This document shows, in pieces, positions 62,600 through 64,000 of a stretch of DNA of 64,000 bases (position 1 is its first letter; each line of letters begins with the position of its first letter). Both the position numbers and the translations under genes were made by a program. Under the pieces are notes generated by a model that saw only the letters and a list, made by a program, of their open reading frames with translations, was not told the origin of the DNA and did not search any database. Origin of the DNA: Molanna angustata (Eukaryota; Arthropoda; Insecta; Trichoptera; Molannidae); NCBI GenBank assembly GCA_963576475.1, contig OY754975.1, forward strand, positions 17,493,381 through 17,557,380. Reading direction: 5' to 3'.

Positions 62600-63420
62600 T
62601 TACTGATTATCTTCCGGCCTAACAAGATCCCTGGCTATTTGGAAAGCAGCTACTAGTGACGCAAGTTGAATATTTTCATTACAGCCAGTTGATAAATACT
62701 GCTCCATGTCAGACATCTTGATGAGGAGTGTTACCAGTACATTTGATGGTAGATCAGCTAAAAAAGAAATTTATTTCTTAAAATAGAATTCTATAATAAA
62801 AGAGAAGAAATCCAAAGTCGTTAATAAATATTCATTGTGATATTTAAAAACAACCTTTCTTATGTCAATTGGCAACCATTAATTGACAGTCCTTAAAACA
62901 CATTCTATATTGGATTTTATTTTTTGTTATAATATATCTTAAATAATATCTTACTTCTTAGAATAACATGATGAATTTCCGTTAGTATATCACTAAGTGC
63001 AAGTCCTTTTGCATTCTTCAATTCTCTGATTTCTGTTTGATTTCGAGTTAAGAAAAAAATGTGTTTATATTATTTTGATAAGGAAATGTACAAGATAAAT
63101 AAATTTCAAACATTCATATAACATATTCATAACCCGTGGAAAACAGATAGCAATTAAAATGCCTAGAGCATTGTCTGGTTATAAAGCTACTTTTGAAAAG
63201 GATACTTCTATTGCAGTTGGCAAAGTCATCTTCGTTGAGCAGCCAATTGACAATATTAGCTATATCATTTCTTAAAGGATGACCAACACAAGTGTAGACA
63301 TTATCCTCTGTTACATTCTTAAATGCCATCCATGTACTCTGTAGAGTATTGAGTACTTTCCTCATGTCTCCGCCAGATAAAGTTAGAAGAGCTTTCATAC
63401 CATCATCTGATATTTTTACA
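62600..63420 (-). CDS. RfC3: Replication factor C subunit 5 (insect RfC3), 3' exons only
   Basis: Three minus-strand exons (63420-63206, 63032-62955, 62757-62600) join in frame to the last ~150 residues. Landmarks are VKISDDGMKALLTLSGGDMR, VLNTLQSTWMAFKNVTEDNV, TCVGHPLRNDIANIVNWLL, RELKNAKGLALSDILTEIHH, then DLPSNVLVTLLIKMSDMEQY and QLASLVAAFQIARDLVRPED before the stop. These cover the AAA+ lid (GGDMRKVLN, sensor-2-like arginine) and the C-terminal collar domain. The AAA+ core with Walker motifs must lie beyond the right edge; the next exon is not found within 63421-64000. In the known pathway RFC loads the PCNA sliding clamp in replication and repair. The gene is in tail-to-tail orientation with mRpS18A. 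Confidence 0.93.
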
Positions 63421-63477
63421 CTGGAAGATAATAAAAATGATCAATAATTAGTTTATTATATCTCTTCAGCTCCTCAT

Positions 63478-63790
63478 ACGATGTGCAGCCCATATTGTCA
63501 TACAAGTCGCAAAGATATTCGCAGCGTGGGCGTCCCCTGGCTTTAGTCCCCTCTATCGTGTGTAGGAAACACTCCTGCCGCGACACATGACCAATTCATC
63601 TGGTGCGTCTCTCTGAGAGTCGCGAGTAGGTGCCCTCTTCCTTCAGTGTAAGGTGGGCCTAAATTTTCCTTATAAGCAGCTCTCTTTGGCACTTTAAGTG
63701 CAGTGTGTGCAAGGTTTTATAGTTCTTCGGACTCTTTCAGTTTTGCAAGGGGCCATTATAAGTCCCTAATCAGTACAACGGGTGATTATG
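63478..63790 (-). mobile_element. LINE C-terminal remnant in an RFC5 intron
   Basis: The minus strand (about 63600-63475) reads VSRQECFLHTIEGTKARGRP, RCEYLCDLYDNMGCTSYEEL K, with upstream decay. The pattern (RGRPR... followed by ...SYEELK) is that of an endonuclease/reverse-transcriptase LINE end. Same strand as the gene. Confidence 0.6.
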
Positions 63791-63799
63791 GAAGAAGAA

Positions 63800-63970
63800 C
63801 TTCCTCACGCCCTGACCGAGTGGTGAGTTTATTACCAAGAAGCAATTTCTTCAGACTAACCAGTGTTTCCAGTCCAGAGAAGCAAGATTTACACGAAGTA
63901 ATTTTAAATCAATTCTCTTCTGGGAATCGAACCCAGGGTGTCAGCATTGAAGTCAAACAGTTGTCTACTA
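63800..63970 (-). mobile_element. tRNA-type SINE piece, relative of the 36338 duplication
   Basis: GCAATTTCTTCAGACTAACC AGTGTTTCCAGTCCAGAGAA and CTGGGAATCGAACCCAGG (antisense B box) match 36341-36470. Single copy here. Confidence 0.65.
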
Positions 63971-64000
63971 CATGTGGTTGCAGTGGCGTGCGAGGGGTCC

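Overview
The window looks like insect nuclear DNA, most likely from a moth or butterfly (Lepidoptera). It is strongly AT-rich, its genes are split by GT-AG introns, and it is full of RTE-type, CR1/jockey-type and I-type LINE pieces, tRNA-derived SINEs, a mariner copy and TTAA-flanked MITE-like elements. The order is inferred from the style of the repeats and is not proven.

Four conserved host genes can be rebuilt exon by exon. (1) 2182-29801 (+): SLMAP, a tail-anchored FHA/coiled-coil protein of the STRIPAK phosphatase/kinase complex, 12 coding exons, 899 aa. (2) 34082-45824 (-): THOC5, a subunit of the THO/TREX mRNA export complex, 5 coding exons, 698 aa, converging on SLMAP. (3) 56688-58998 (+): mitochondrial ribosomal protein S18A (mL66), 3 exons, 175 aa. 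(4) 62600-64000 (-): the 3' part of RFC5 (insect RfC3), a clamp-loader subunit, converging on (3) and running off the right edge. They are housekeeping or structural genes and do not form a pathway.

Layout: 1-2.1 kb holds upstream repeats. 2.2-29.8 kb is SLMAP, with introns full of LINE and SINE pieces, fold-back elements, two (TA)n tracts and two tandem arrays that copy a 3' splice site with the start of the following exon. 29.8-34 kb is a long AT-rich 3' flank shared with THOC5. 34-45.8 kb is THOC5, whose 8.5-kb second intron contains a nested transposon built of tandem blocks. 46.1-47.6 kb is a GC-rich island of unknown origin. 47.6-56.5 kb is repeats plus a complete I-type LINE with a 12-bp target-site duplication. 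56.7-59 kb is the S18A gene. 59-62.5 kb holds a decayed mariner and other repeats. 62.5-64 kb is RFC5.

The most unusual signal is in SLMAP. Intron 9 contains 25 near-identical 126-bp units, each with the 3' splice acceptor and first 37 nt of exon 10. Exon 6 is preceded by two extra 70-bp copies of its own acceptor and first part. Two other recent tandem duplications (83 bp x 7 in a LINE, 163 bp x 2 in a SINE) suggest that short tandem amplification is active in this region. The commonest difference between the 126-bp units switches a codon between TTA and TAA in the frame continuing from the exon.
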